Shown: positions 52,673-62,697, numbered from the stretch's first letter. The stretch: 64,000 nt of DNA from Agromyces flavus (GCF_900104685.1 NZ_LT629755.1:2418001-2482000); one strand, 5' to 3'. Notes: a model not told the origin generated them from the letters alone. A program made the numbers and translations.

Positions 52673-54046
52673 TCAGGAGGAGAGGTAGGCGAGCAGGTCG
52701 GCGCGCGTGATGACGCCGAGCGCCTTGCCGCCGTCGGTGACGAGCATCGCCGGCGCCTCGCCGAAGGCCTGGCGCGCCGCCACGACGGGCTCGTTCACGC
52801 CGATGAGGGGCAACGGCTCGCCGACCACGGTCGAGACCTCGTCGGTCAGCTTCGCGCGGCCCGAGAAGACCTGCTCGAGCAGTTCCTCTTCATGCAGTGC
52901 GCCGACGACCTCGCCGAGCACCACGGGCGGCTCGGCCGAGATGACGACCAGCTGCGACACGCCGCTCTCGGTCATCCGGTCGATCGCCTCGCGCACGGTG
53001 TCGTTCGGGTGCACGTAGACGAGCGGTGCCGTGCGATCGGCCTTGGCCGACAGGATGTCGCGGATCGTGTGGCCGGCCGGCGCATTGCCGAAGCCGTATG
53101 CCCGCAGCCACTTGTCGTTGAAGATCTTGCCGAGGTACCCGCGGCCCGAGTCGGGCAGCAGCACGACGAACACGTCGTCGGCCGTGACCTCGGGGCGGGA
53201 TGCCGCGTCGAGCGCCGCGACGACCGCCATGCCGCTCGAGCCGCCCACGAGGATGCCCTCCTCGCGCGCGAGGCGGCGCGTCATCTCGATCGACTTCGCG
53301 TCGGACACGGCGATGATCTCGTGCGGCACGCTCGGGTCGTACGCGCTCGGCCAGAAGTCCTCGCCGACGCCCTCGACGAAGTAGGGCCGCCCGGTGCCGC
53401 CCGAGTACACCGATCCCTCGGGGTCGGCGCCGATGATTCGCACGCGGTCGTCGGAGACCTCGCGCAGGTACCGGCCGGTGCCCGTGATGGTGCCGCCCGT
53501 GCCGACGCCCGCGACGAAGTGCGTGATCGTGCCGTCGGTGTCGCGCCAGATCTCGGGGCCGGTGGTCTCGTAGTGCGACCGCGGCCCGTTCGGGTTCGAG
53601 TACTGGTCGGGCTTGAAGGCACCGGGGATCTCGCGCGCGAGCCGGTCGGACACGCCGTAGTACGACTCGGGGCTGTCGGGCGCGACGGCGGTCGGCGTCA
53701 CGACGACCTCGGCGCCGTACGCCGTGAGCACGTTCCGCTTGTCTTCGCTCACCTTGTCGGGGCACACGAAGATGCACTTGTAGCCGCGCTGCTGCGCGAC
53801 GAGCGCGAGGCCCACGCCCGTGTTGCCCGACGTGGGCTCGACGATCGTGCCGCCCGGCTTGAGCTTGCCCTCGCGCTCCGCCGCGTCGATGATGCGCGCG
53901 GCGATGCGGTCCTTCGCGGAGCCGCCGGGGTTGAAGTACTCGAGCTTGACCAGCACCGTGGCATCCGTCACCCCCTGCGTCACCCGGTTGAGCTTCACGA
54001 GCGGGGTGTCGCCGACGAGTTCGGTGATGTTCTGTGCGTACTTCAT
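52673..54046 (-). CDS. Cystathionine beta-synthase with C-terminal CBS domains
   Basis: 457 aa. PLP-dependent core: MKYAQNITELVGDTPLVKLN, PLP Lys in FNPGGSAKDRIAARI, phosphate loop PTSGNTGVGLAL, and GVGTGGTITGTGRYL. Two CBS motifs occupy about residues 335-457 (MTESGVSQLVVIS, KALGVITRADLLAYL). Condenses serine (or O-acetylserine) with homocysteine; CBS domains distinguish it from plain cysteine synthase. Confidence 0.93.
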   Translation of the reverse strand: MKYAQNITELVGDTPLVKLNRVTQGVTDATVLVKLEYFNPGGSAKDRIAARIIDAAEREGKLKPGGTIVEPTSGNTGVGLALVAQQRGYKCIFVCPDKVSEDKRNVLTAYGAEVVVTPTAVAPDSPESYYGVSDRLAREIPGAFKPDQYSNPNGPRSHYETTGPEIWRDTDGTITHFVAGVGTGGTITGTGRYLREVSDDRVRIIGADPEGSVYSGGTGRPYFVEGVGEDFWPSAYDPSVPHEIIAVSDAKSIEMTRRLAREEGILVGGSSGMAVVAALDAASRPEVTADDVFVVLLPDSGRGYLGKIFNDKWLRAYGFGNAPAGHTIRDILSAKADRTAPLVYVHPNDTVREAIDRMTESGVSQLVVISAEPPVVLGEVVGALHEEELLEQVFSGRAKLTDEVSTVVGEPLPLIGVNEPVVAARQAFGEAPAMLVTDGGKALGVITRADLLAYLSS

Positions 54047-54295
54047 GCCGGTGTGTTCATCCTCTGGTGGAGTGCGTCTGAGCAGCGCCCGGAACGGCGC
54101 GCGACGCAGGGGTAGGGGTCGCCTGCCTAGCGACGACAACACCGAGGCGAGAAGCTCACGCGGCCAGCCTAGGGCATGACGGATGCCGCATGGCAGGCTG
54201 GTCGAGGTGGATGGCGCGGCGCTGCGTGGTCGGCGTTCTCCCAGCCCATGCATTCGTATACTCAGACGACTCCCCCGCACGAGGAAGGCCCACGC

Positions 54296-54967
54296 GTGAG
54301 CGCGACCCCGACCGGTAAGAAGCCCACCGTCAAGCAGCAGCGTGCCATCGAGCGCGAACGCAAGCTCGAGGAGTTCAAGAAGCGCGAGGCGCGCATGAAG
54401 CGCAACCGCCGCATCGCGATCTGGAGCTCGGTCGCGGTCGGCGTGGCGATCATCGCGCTCATCGTCACGTCGGTGGTGCTGACGCCGCGCCCCGCGACCT
54501 ACAGCGCCGGCGGCTCCGGCGCCGAGGTCGAGGGCGTCGAAACCTTCGAGAACGCGGCCGGGCACGTCGAGGGTGCGGTCGACTACGCGCAGACCCCGCC
54601 CGCCGGTGGCGAGCACAACCCCGCGTGGCTGAACTGCGGCATCTACGAGGAGCCGGTGCCGAACGAGAACGCCGTGCACTCGATGGAGCACGGCGCCGTG
54701 TGGGTCACCTACGACGCCGATGCGCTGTCAGGCGACGAGGTCGCGAACCTCCGCTCGAAGCTGCCGTCGACCTACGTCATCCTCTCGCCGTACGACGGCC
54801 TGCCCTCGCCCATCGTGCTGAGCGGCTGGAACGCGCAGCTCCAGGTCGACGACGCCGACGACCCGCGCATCGGCGAGTTCCTCGAGGAGTACTGGCTGAG
54901 CCAGAGCGTGCCCGAGCCCGGCGCGTCGTGCGCCGGCGCGATCGACGGCGCCGGCAAGGTGTCGTGA
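54296..54967 (+). CDS. DUF3105 membrane-anchored protein
   Basis: 223 aa from GTG 54296 (GAGGAAGG upstream). Basic coiled N-terminus (KQQRAIERERKLEEFKKREA), one transmembrane helix (AIWSSVAVGVAIIALIVTSV, about 42-62), and an extracytoplasmic domain with GEHNPAWLNCGIYEEPVPNE and HSMEHGAVWVTYD, the DUF3105 signature. The His/Met/Cys pattern could bind metal (inference). Overlaps the next gene by 4 bases. Confidence 0.9.
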   Translation: MSATPTGKKPTVKQQRAIERERKLEEFKKREARMKRNRRIAIWSSVAVGVAIIALIVTSVVLTPRPATYSAGGSGAEVEGVETFENAAGHVEGAVDYAQTPPAGGEHNPAWLNCGIYEEPVPNENAVHSMEHGAVWVTYDADALSGDEVANLRSKLPSTYVILSPYDGLPSPIVLSGWNAQLQVDDADDPRIGEFLEEYWLSQSVPEPGASCAGAIDGAGKVS

Positions 54968-55671
54968 CCGACTCCTCCCCGTCGCCGGCCGAGGCCGCCG
55001 AGGCCCCGCGTCGCGGGGTCGGTCGCTGGACCGTCGTGCTCGCGGCGGCCGTCGCGCTCGTCGTGGTGGCCGCGATCGCCTTCTCGGTCGGGCGCCTCTC
55101 GACGCTCGGCGAACCCACGCCCTCGACCACGAGCGCCGAGGCCGGGTTCGCGCGCGACATGCAGGTGCACCACCAGCAGGGCGTCGAGCTCGCGATGATC
55201 ATCCGCGACGCGACCGACGACGACGCGACGCGCCTGCTCGCCTACGACATCGCCACCACCCAGGCGCAGCAGTCGGGCCAGATGTACGCGTGGCTCGCCG
55301 AGTGGGGGCTCCCCCAGTTCGGCGCCGAGCCGGCGATGACGTGGATGACGCAGCCCGCCGACGACGGCGAGGCGCACGGCGGCCACGGCTCGGGCGCCGG
55401 CGATGGCACGTCGGCGCACGAACCCGGTGACCCCATGCCGGGCCTCGCGACTCCGGAGCAGATCGAGGAGCTGAAGTCGCTCGAGGGCGTCGAGGCCGAA
55501 CGCATGTTCCTCGAGCTCATGATCGCCCACCACGCGGGCGCGGTCGAGATGGCCGACGCGGTGCTCGCGCGTTCGGACTACCCCGTGGTCGTCTCGCTCG
55601 CCGAGGCGATCGTGGCCAGCCAGCAGTCCGAGATCGCGCTCATGGAGGACATGCTCGCCGAGCGCTCGTAG
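54964..55671 (+). CDS. DUF305 family membrane-anchored protein
   Basis: 235 aa from GTG 54964. Transmembrane helix at about 22-45, then a ferritin-like helical domain: FARDMQVHHQQGVELAM and ELMIAHHAGAVEMADAVLA are the two HH motifs of DUF305, with a His/Gly-rich loop (EAHGGHGSGAG) between. DUF3105-DUF305 pairs are common in actinobacteria and are suspected to act in copper handling; not proven. Confidence 0.92.
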   Translation: MTDSSPSPAEAAEAPRRGVGRWTVVLAAAVALVVVAAIAFSVGRLSTLGEPTPSTTSAEAGFARDMQVHHQQGVELAMIIRDATDDDATRLLAYDIATTQAQQSGQMYAWLAEWGLPQFGAEPAMTWMTQPADDGEAHGGHGSGAGDGTSAHEPGDPMPGLATPEQIEELKSLEGVEAERMFLELMIAHHAGAVEMADAVLARSDYPVVVSLAEAIVASQQSEIALMEDMLAERS

Positions 55672-55682
55672 CGGGCTGGGCG

Positions 55683-57644
55683 CTACGCCTGCGGCGCCGC
55701 GACCTCGGGCCGCTCCGCCTGCTGGCGGTAGAGCGACGCGTAGACGCCGCCGGCATCGATGAGCTCGGCGTGCGTCCCGCGCTCGGCGATCCGGCCGGCG
55801 ACGATCACGAAGATGACGTCGGCGGCGACCACGGTCGAGAGCCGGTGCGCGATCGCGATCGTCGTGCGCCCGCGCGACGCGTCGTCGAGCGCCGCCTGCA
55901 CGACCCGCTCGCTGATCGTGTCGAGTGCGCTCGTCGCCTCGTCGAGCACGAGGACCGCGGGGTCTTTCAGCAGTACGCGCGCGATGGCGATGCGCTGCTT
56001 CTCGCCGCCCGAGAGCCGGTAGCCGCGTTCGCCGACGACCGTCTCGTAGCCCTCGGGGAACGACGCGATGGTCTCGTGGATGTTCGCCGCACGCGCCGCC
56101 GCCTCGAGCTCGGCGTCCGTGGCATCCGGCCTCGCGTACCGCAGGTTCTCGGCGATCGTCGCGTGGAAGAGGTACGTCTCCTGGCTCACGATCCCGATGT
56201 GCGACATGAGCGACTCCTGCGACAGGTCGCGCACGTCGACGCCCGCGAAGCGGACGGCACCGCTCGACGCCTCGTACAGGCGCGGCACGAGGTACGACAC
56301 GGTCGTCTTGCCTGCACCGCTGGGTCCGACGAACGCCGCGTACTGCCCCGGCTCGATCGTGAACGACACGTCGTCGAGCGTGGGCCGCTGGTCGTCGTCG
56401 GCGTCGGGGTACCGGAACGACACGTGGTCGAACTCGACGCGTCCGAGGCGAGGCTCGTCCGCGGCATCCGTGCCCATGGGCACCTCGCTCGCGCCGGGGC
56501 GATCGGTGATCGCCGGCGTCAGGTCGAGGTACTCGAAGATGCGGGCGAAGAGCGCGCTCGAGGTCTGCAGGTCGAGCGCGACGCGCATGAGTCCCATGAG
56601 GGGGAACAGCAGGCGCGCCTGCACGGTCGTGAACGCGACGATCGTGCCCGCGGTGATCCCCGAGACTCCGCCCGTGATGAGCCATCCGGAAACCAGGTAG
56701 ACGATCGCCGGGATGGAGGACATGAAGATCGAGACCATCGCGAAGAACCACTGGCCCGACATCTGCTGGCGCACCTGCAGCTGGATCTGGTTGCGGTTCT
56801 CGTCGGCGTAGCGGTCGATCTCGCTCCGCTGCCGCGTGAAGCTCTTGGAGAGGAGGATGCCGCTGACCGACAGCGTCTCCTGCGTGATCGCCGTCATCTC
56901 GGACAGCGACTCCTGCGTCTTCGCCGCGATGCGCGCGCGCACCTGGCCGACGCGGCGCTGCGCGATCACCATGAACGGCATGAGCACGAGCGCGATGAGC
57001 GTCAGCTGCCAGTTGAGCAGCAGCATGGCGACGAACGCCGAGATCACCGTGACCGTGTTGCCGAGCACGCTCGAGACGGTGTTGGTGAGCACGGATGCCA
57101 CGCCGCCGACGTCGTTCTGCAGGCGCGACTGGATGATGCCCGTCTTGGTGCGCGTGAAGAAGCTGAGCTCCATCGACTGGAGATGGCTGAACAGGCGCAC
57201 GCGCATCGCGCCCATGACCTTGTTGCCGATCGTTGCGGTGAGGAACGTCTGCCAGACCCCGAGCAGGGCCGAGAACACGTAGACGCCGATCATGGCGCCC
57301 ACGATCCACACGAGCGCGTCCAGGTTCGGTGCGCCGACGTCGCCCGACGCGTCGGTCGGGAAGAGGGCGTCGTCGAACGCGCGCTGCGTGAGCAGCGGCG
57401 GGATGACGCTGAGCGCCGCCCCGGTGAGGACCAGGACGACGACCACCGCGAGCGGCCCGCGATGCGGACGGAAGAGCTCGGCGATCCGTCGCAGGAGGTG
57501 CGGGATCTTCGGCGCCTCGGCATTCTCGGCGCGCTGGGCCGCTTCGTCGGCGCTCGAGATCCGGCGTCTGACCCCGCCGCCTCGACCGGCGCCGGTCGCG
57601 CCCACCCGGGCGCCGGGGGGCATCCCGCCACCGTGCATGCTCAT
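55683..57644 (-). CDS. ABC transporter, fused permease/ATP-binding exporter
   Basis: 653 aa half-transporter of the MsbA/LmrA type. Residues ~60-355 contain six helices; ~395-640 contain the NBD with Walker A GPSGAGKTTVSYL, Q-loop GIVSQETYLFHATI, signature RLSGGEKQRIAIARVL, Walker B AVLVLDEATSALD and switch IAIAHRLSTV. Acts as a homodimer or with a partner encoded elsewhere. Substrate unknown. Confidence 0.94.
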   Translation of the reverse strand: MSMHGGGMPPGARVGATGAGRGGGVRRRISSADEAAQRAENAEAPKIPHLLRRIAELFRPHRGPLAVVVVLVLTGAALSVIPPLLTQRAFDDALFPTDASGDVGAPNLDALVWIVGAMIGVYVFSALLGVWQTFLTATIGNKVMGAMRVRLFSHLQSMELSFFTRTKTGIIQSRLQNDVGGVASVLTNTVSSVLGNTVTVISAFVAMLLLNWQLTLIALVLMPFMVIAQRRVGQVRARIAAKTQESLSEMTAITQETLSVSGILLSKSFTRQRSEIDRYADENRNQIQLQVRQQMSGQWFFAMVSIFMSSIPAIVYLVSGWLITGGVSGITAGTIVAFTTVQARLLFPLMGLMRVALDLQTSSALFARIFEYLDLTPAITDRPGASEVPMGTDAADEPRLGRVEFDHVSFRYPDADDDQRPTLDDVSFTIEPGQYAAFVGPSGAGKTTVSYLVPRLYEASSGAVRFAGVDVRDLSQESLMSHIGIVSQETYLFHATIAENLRYARPDATDAELEAAARAANIHETIASFPEGYETVVGERGYRLSGGEKQRIAIARVLLKDPAVLVLDEATSALDTISERVVQAALDDASRGRTTIAIAHRLSTVVAADVIFVIVAGRIAERGTHAELIDAGGVYASLYRQQAERPEVAAPQA

Positions 57645-57770
57645 GGATTCACCCTAAGCGCGGCCTCCGGCACGGCTCCCTGCGCGGGGACCCCGAACGA
57701 GGGATGTTCGCCCACGGCGTCTCGGGAGTACGGTGAGCGCGTCTCACGTCCGTCGCGAGGGAGCCCGCCC

Positions 57771-58976
57771 ATGCCCCGCACCGCCCGCTCTGCCCGTCCC
57801 GCCCGCACTGCCCGCACCGGCGCTCGGTGGTGGCGGATGCTGTCCACCGGCGTCGTCGCATCCGGCCTGGCGATCGCCTCGCTCGTGATCGCAGCTCCGG
57901 CATCGGCCGAGGAGACGCCGGCGTCGAGTCTGGAGATCACGGCGACGACGGACTGCGTCACGTACGGCGGATCGGGATCGATCGAGGTCACGCTGACCGG
58001 CCTCGATCCGGAGGTCGACTACGTGGTCGAAGTGCTGACCGACGGTGGCGAACTCGCCCTGTCCGATGAGGTACTGGGGTCCACCGAGGCCTCACTGACC
58101 TACACGCTTGCGCCGGGAGGCTACCGACTCGGACTCCTCCTGGACGGGGTCGAACTCGACTCGGAGTCCGCCACGATCGGAGCGTGCCCCGACCTCGGCG
58201 TCACGGCGGCACCGGTGAGCTGCAGCCTGGGACGCGACGGCGTCACGATGGCCAGGTTCACCGGGCTCATTCCGGGCGAGTCGTACTCATTCGAGGTCGT
58301 CGGCCCGGACTTCCTGGTCGGCGGTCCGTTCGACGCGGACACCGAGACCGTGGATCGCGAGCTGGTCGGGATGCCGCCGGGCAACTACTACGTGTACGTG
58401 CAGTGGAGACCGTCCGAGGGTGAAACGGCACCCGTGCCCATGTACGACTGGATCGCCTTCGCGGTCGAACCCTGCCAGCCCTCCCTCGAGGTCGCGGCGA
58501 CCCAGTGCACGACCGCCGGAGGCGACGGGACGCTGCATGTCCTGCTCGGTGACCTCCTGCCCGGCATCGAGTACCTCGTCGACATCATCGACGCCGACAG
58601 CGGAGCGCTCGTCGACACGGGACCCGTCGTCGCGGATGACGCGGGTGAAGCGGGCTTCGACGTCGACCTGCCGCCCGGAGCGACGTACACCGTGCTGGTG
58701 AGCGGCACGTGGACCGCCGATCCGTACGAGGAGCCGCCCTTCATCGGCGGCGGGAACTTCGTCCCGCTCGAGACCGTGGAGCTCGTCGCGACCGCGGACG
58801 TGACCCTCGCGCCGTGTCCGGTGGCTCCGGTGACGCCGCAGCATCCGTCGACGCCGGCCGCACTGCCCGCAACGGGCGCCGGCGACACGACGGGGCTCGC
58901 CGCCGCCGGTCTCCTGCTGCTGGCCATGGGCAGCGCCCTCCTGCTCTCGCGCCGCGGCGCCCGCCGTCCGAACTGA
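57771..58976 (+). CDS. Sortase-anchored surface protein with three homologous repeats (LPATG tail)
   Basis: 401 aa. Long Arg-rich signal peptide (cleavage near ASA-EET), then three similar beta-rich repeats of ~95-105 residues at about 52-142, 143-243 and 244-350. Each opens with a strand ending in Cys (ITATTDC, VTAAPVSC, VAATQC), has a core LTGL-DPEVDYVVEV-like strand and a G-Y/T turn, and closes with ACP, PCQP or PCP. LPATG at about 365-369 is followed by a hydrophobic helix and RRGARRPN, a full sorting signal. Related to 60810..62681. Family unknown; adhesion or wall structure is a guess. Confidence 0.8.
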   Translation: MPRTARSARPARTARTGARWWRMLSTGVVASGLAIASLVIAAPASAEETPASSLEITATTDCVTYGGSGSIEVTLTGLDPEVDYVVEVLTDGGELALSDEVLGSTEASLTYTLAPGGYRLGLLLDGVELDSESATIGACPDLGVTAAPVSCSLGRDGVTMARFTGLIPGESYSFEVVGPDFLVGGPFDADTETVDRELVGMPPGNYYVYVQWRPSEGETAPVPMYDWIAFAVEPCQPSLEVAATQCTTAGGDGTLHVLLGDLLPGIEYLVDIIDADSGALVDTGPVVADDAGEAGFDVDLPPGATYTVLVSGTWTADPYEEPPFIGGGNFVPLETVELVATADVTLAPCPVAPVTPQHPSTPAALPATGAGDTTGLAAAGLLLLAMGSALLLSRRGARRPN

Positions 58977-59098
58977 TCGCGGCGGCATCCGGAGCCCTGC
59001 GACGACCCCCGGCGACACCCGGTCGACCCCTGCTCACCCGCGGATCACCCACGCGTAGACTGCAGCCAACGCTCGTCGGCCACGAAACGGGGGTGGCG

Positions 59099-60628
59099 AT
59101 GGTCGAGGCGACGGATGCCGCGGGGGCGGTGACCTGGCAGGAGATCGTGCGCCTCGGCCCGGCCGAGTTGCGTGACCGCGTCGTCGGGCACGGCGCGGAG
59201 GACACCTGGACGCAGGACCCCGCAGCGCTGCTCGCCATCGCCGCCGCACATCGCGAACCCGGCTCGGCCAACCCGTACGCGGTCGAGCCCTACCTCGACG
59301 CCGCCGACCGCGCGCTCGACGGCGTCGAGGGCGTCGACGCCCTCCGCGTGCTCGCTCCGGTGATCCGGTCGACGTCGCTCCGGGCGCTCGGGCGTTTCAC
59401 CGCTGCGCGCGAACAGCTCACCCTCGCGGATCGCCGGCTCGCCGACGGAGCCCTGCCGCTCTCGTGCCGCGTCGAGCTCGAATCGCTCGTCTCGCTCGAG
59501 ACCGGCCTGTGCCAGCTGCTCACGGGACGACTCGATGAGGCGCATCGAGCCTTGCGCCGGGCCCTGAACGTGGCGGAGGACCGCACTCCGCCGGCGGTTC
59601 GGGCGGAAGCCCTCGCCGCCGTCGCACTCATCGAGCTGCGCAGCGGCGGGCTCCGCAGCGCCGACGCGCACCTCGCCGCCGCACGAATCGCCGCGACGCA
59701 GGCCGGCCCGGCACCACGTCTCGGCTCCGCCCTGATCGAACTCGCCGATGCGGCGGTCGCCATCGAACGCGGGGCGATCGACGGCATCGGCGACCGGCTC
59801 GTCGAGCTCATCGCCGAGACCGCCAGCACGGAATACGCGCCGCTCGTCGTTGCCGAATCGGCTGAAGCGTCCGAGGACGATGACCAGGCGGCCGATCTGC
59901 TGCAGGACGTCCAGTTCCTCGTCCGCGAATGGGAAGCGCCCAACCTCCCGCTCGCGCTTCACGACGAGCACCGTATCGCGATGCTCGTCCGTCGTCGCGA
60001 GGTGGTCGCCGCGCGCGCGGAGATCGGGCGGCTCGAGCCCGATTCCGCCCACTCGCAGTGCCCGCCGACGTGGTCGGCACGCGTCGCGCTCGACACCGGC
60101 GACCCGGCGCGCGCGATCGAGCTCGCCGCGGACTGTCTGGAGCTGGGCGATGCGCACGCTCCGCGCACGGCCGTCATGTCGATGCTCGTCACCGCCGCCG
60201 CCCACGCGGCGCTCGGCGACATCCGCACCGCCGACGACCTCTTCGACCGGTCGGTGGCACTCGCTGCGCCGAGCGCCGCCGTTCGACCGTTCGGGATCCT
60301 GGCGCCTCACGAGCTCGCAGGGTTGATCGATCGGAGCGCCCACGCCCGGAACGACGATGGAGGCGCCACCTCCTCCAGGGCACTGCTCGACGCGGTCGCG
60401 GCCCGGTATCCGACCCGGGATGCATACTCGCCCGAGAGCCTCAGCGCGCGAGAGCGCGTCGTGCTCTCGCGACTGAGCGGTGGCGCCACCCACCATGGCA
60501 TCGCGTTCGACCTCTCCGTGTCACCCAACACCATCAAGACCCAGGTCCGCAGCATCTACCGCAAGCTCGGCGTCACCACGCGCGACGGCGCGGTCCAGCG
60601 TGCGCGACACCTCGGGCTGATCGACTGA
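59099..60628 (+). CDS. LuxR-type regulator with helical N-terminal sensor region
   Basis: 509 aa. Residues ~445-505 are a LuxR/FixJ HTH: ESLSARERVVLSRLSGGATH and SVSPNTIKTQVRSIYRKLGV. The first ~430 residues are Ala/Leu/Glu-rich paired helices resembling TPR repeats, as in LAL-type regulators, but no Walker A ATP-binding motif is present. GGGGG precedes the ATG. Sits between two paralogous surface-protein genes on the same strand and is a likely regulator of them. Confidence 0.85.
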   Translation: MVEATDAAGAVTWQEIVRLGPAELRDRVVGHGAEDTWTQDPAALLAIAAAHREPGSANPYAVEPYLDAADRALDGVEGVDALRVLAPVIRSTSLRALGRFTAAREQLTLADRRLADGALPLSCRVELESLVSLETGLCQLLTGRLDEAHRALRRALNVAEDRTPPAVRAEALAAVALIELRSGGLRSADAHLAAARIAATQAGPAPRLGSALIELADAAVAIERGAIDGIGDRLVELIAETASTEYAPLVVAESAEASEDDDQAADLLQDVQFLVREWEAPNLPLALHDEHRIAMLVRRREVVAARAEIGRLEPDSAHSQCPPTWSARVALDTGDPARAIELAADCLELGDAHAPRTAVMSMLVTAAAHAALGDIRTADDLFDRSVALAAPSAAVRPFGILAPHELAGLIDRSAHARNDDGGATSSRALLDAVAARYPTRDAYSPESLSARERVVLSRLSGGATHHGIAFDLSVSPNTIKTQVRSIYRKLGVTTRDGAVQRARHLGLID

Positions 60629-60809
60629 TCGGCCCCCGAATGGGGGCCTGACGAGGCATTTTCACGAGCCGCTCACCCGCTTCTCACCCCGTGATGACCT
60701 TCCCGCTCACCTGTGCACAGGTGCTTGCATCAGTCGTGTACGGCCACCCGGTGCCGTCCGCGTGCGGATCCCGACATCCGCATGCATTCACCGCTCGATG
60801 GGGGGACTT

Positions 60810-62681
60810 GTGAACACGAGGATCCGCGGCGCCACGCGCCGGACGGGACGGCCTGACCGGCCAGACCCCGAAACTGACATCACGACCGCACGACGAAGCT
60901 GGCGAACTGCCGCCGCCACGGCGGCGGTCGCCGCGCTCGCGCTCGGTGGCATGACCGCCTTCGCCGCGCCCGCGATGGCTGACGAACCGGCCGACCCGGC
61001 CGTCGTCGAGAGTGCACCCGCGGCCGAAGCGGAGGCCGCTGAGCCCGGGACGCCGCCTGCCGAGGAGCAGGCCGCCCCACCGGCCGAGGAACCGGTGGCC
61101 GAGGAACCGGTCGAAGAGCCGGCAGAGCCGGCAGAGCCGGCGGCCGAACCCGCACCGGTCGAGGAGCCCGCCGCGCCGGTCGCGGACGAGCCCACCACGG
61201 AGGATCCGGCGGCCGAGGAACCCGGCGCAACGCTCGCGGAGGCGCCGGCGGCTGAAGCACCGGCCGAGTCCGTCGCGGCCGGAGACGTCGCGGCCCTGAT
61301 CGTCCCACCGGGCGAGGATCCGGTCGACAAGGTGACGATCTGCCATCGCACCGACTCGTACTCGAACCCGTATGTGGTGATCACGCCGGCAGCCAACGCC
61401 GAGGTCGGCGGTCAGCCATCCGCGATCGGACACGGCGAGGAGCACCTCGGCCCGATCTTCTACCCCGACATCCCCAAGCACACCGAGTGGGGCGACATCG
61501 TTCCGGCGTTCTACTACAACGACGGCGGCGAGTCCGATCCGGAGTTCTTCCCCGGCCTCAACTGGGATGCCGAGGGCCAGGCGATCTACGAGAACGACTG
61601 CGCGCTGCCGCAACCGCCTCCGCCGCCGACGATGAAGGTCGAGTACACGACGTGCGTCGGCTACGACGGCGACGACCCGAGCCTCACCGTGACGCTCGAG
61701 GGACTCCGAGCCAACCTGGACTACCGCGTGACGGTGAGCAACCAGGACGGCGTCGTGGACGTCTGGGTGATTCCCGCCGGAACCTCGGGCACCGTGTCCA
61801 ACGTCTGGGATCCGATCCCGGGCGGGTCGTACACGGTGGTGTTCGAGCAATCGATCGTCGAGGGCGTGTGGGAGGTCGTGGACGAGGAGTCGTTCACGGT
61901 CGAGGAGTGCCTGGTGCTCGACGTCACCGTCGCCGCGATCGGCTGCAGCCTCGGCTACGACGGTGACGCCCTGGTGAGCCTGAGCGGACTCGTCGTCGAT
62001 GAGGAGTACGACTGGGTGCTCATCGGCGACGACTACTTCGCCGAGGGCACGCTCGTCGCCGAAGCGGAGTCGATGGACGTTCCGTTCGGAGACCTCGCGC
62101 CGGGGAACTACCTCTTGGAGATCGGATGGCCGGCCGGTGAGGAGCCGATCGTGCTTGCGGACGCGACGTTCTTCGTCGAGCCCTGCCCGCCGGACGTCAC
62201 GGTCACCGTGACGCAGTGCCCGGCATACGGGGGTACCGGCTCAGCGGTCGTGCACCTGACGAGCCTCGTCGAGGGCCTGACCTACGAGGTGTGGGTGATC
62301 GATGAGAACGATGTCGTGCAGGGCGGCGTCCAGGCCGTGGTCGGTGATGCGACGCACATGGCCGACGTCGAGTTCACCGACCTGCCCGCGGACATGTCCT
62401 ATGACGTGTACGTGTACGCGCCGTGGGAGCCGCCGGGCGGCATGTCCGAGTGGGGCGAGGTCGACTACTGGGAGCTGAACGCGCACACGAGCTTCACGTT
62501 GGACCCGTGCCCGCCGAAGCCGCATGAACCCGGCAAGCCGGCGACCCCGGCAGGCCTGGCCGAGACCGGCGCCGGTGGAACCGGCGGCCTGCTGGCCGCG
62601 TCGATGGTCCTGCTCGGCCTCGGCGGAGCAGCGTTGATCGCGCAGCGCCACCGCGCAGCCGGAGCCCGAACGAAGGAGTGA
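60810..62681 (+). CDS. Sortase-anchored surface protein with KVTICH module and three repeats (LAETG tail)
   Basis: 623 aa from GTG 60810 (GGGGG upstream; ATG 60798 is an alternative). Signal peptide to about 57; Ala/Glu/Pro-rich stalk (58-170) with repeated PAEEP/PAEP units; a module starting KVTICHRTDSYSNPYVVIT (174-275) that ends NDCALP; a poly-Pro hinge; three repeats homologous to those of 57771..58976 (about 285-570); LAETG at about 583 followed by a helix and basic tail. LAXTG is the class E sortase motif of actinobacteria. Function unknown. Confidence 0.82.
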   Translation: MNTRIRGATRRTGRPDRPDPETDITTARRSWRTAAATAAVAALALGGMTAFAAPAMADEPADPAVVESAPAAEAEAAEPGTPPAEEQAAPPAEEPVAEEPVEEPAEPAEPAAEPAPVEEPAAPVADEPTTEDPAAEEPGATLAEAPAAEAPAESVAAGDVAALIVPPGEDPVDKVTICHRTDSYSNPYVVITPAANAEVGGQPSAIGHGEEHLGPIFYPDIPKHTEWGDIVPAFYYNDGGESDPEFFPGLNWDAEGQAIYENDCALPQPPPPPTMKVEYTTCVGYDGDDPSLTVTLEGLRANLDYRVTVSNQDGVVDVWVIPAGTSGTVSNVWDPIPGGSYTVVFEQSIVEGVWEVVDEESFTVEECLVLDVTVAAIGCSLGYDGDALVSLSGLVVDEEYDWVLIGDDYFAEGTLVAEAESMDVPFGDLAPGNYLLEIGWPAGEEPIVLADATFFVEPCPPDVTVTVTQCPAYGGTGSAVVHLTSLVEGLTYEVWVIDENDVVQGGVQAVVGDATHMADVEFTDLPADMSYDVYVYAPWEPPGGMSEWGEVDYWELNAHTSFTLDPCPPKPHEPGKPATPAGLAETGAGGTGGLLAASMVLLGLGGAALIAQRHRAAGARTKE

Positions 62682-62697
62682 CCTGAATCACGCCGAG

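Noticed and set aside
55770..57770. In-frame upstream extension of the LPATG surface protein
   Set aside because: This part lies antisense to the ABC exporter; the real start is ATG 57771 with a Shine-Dalgarno and signal peptide.
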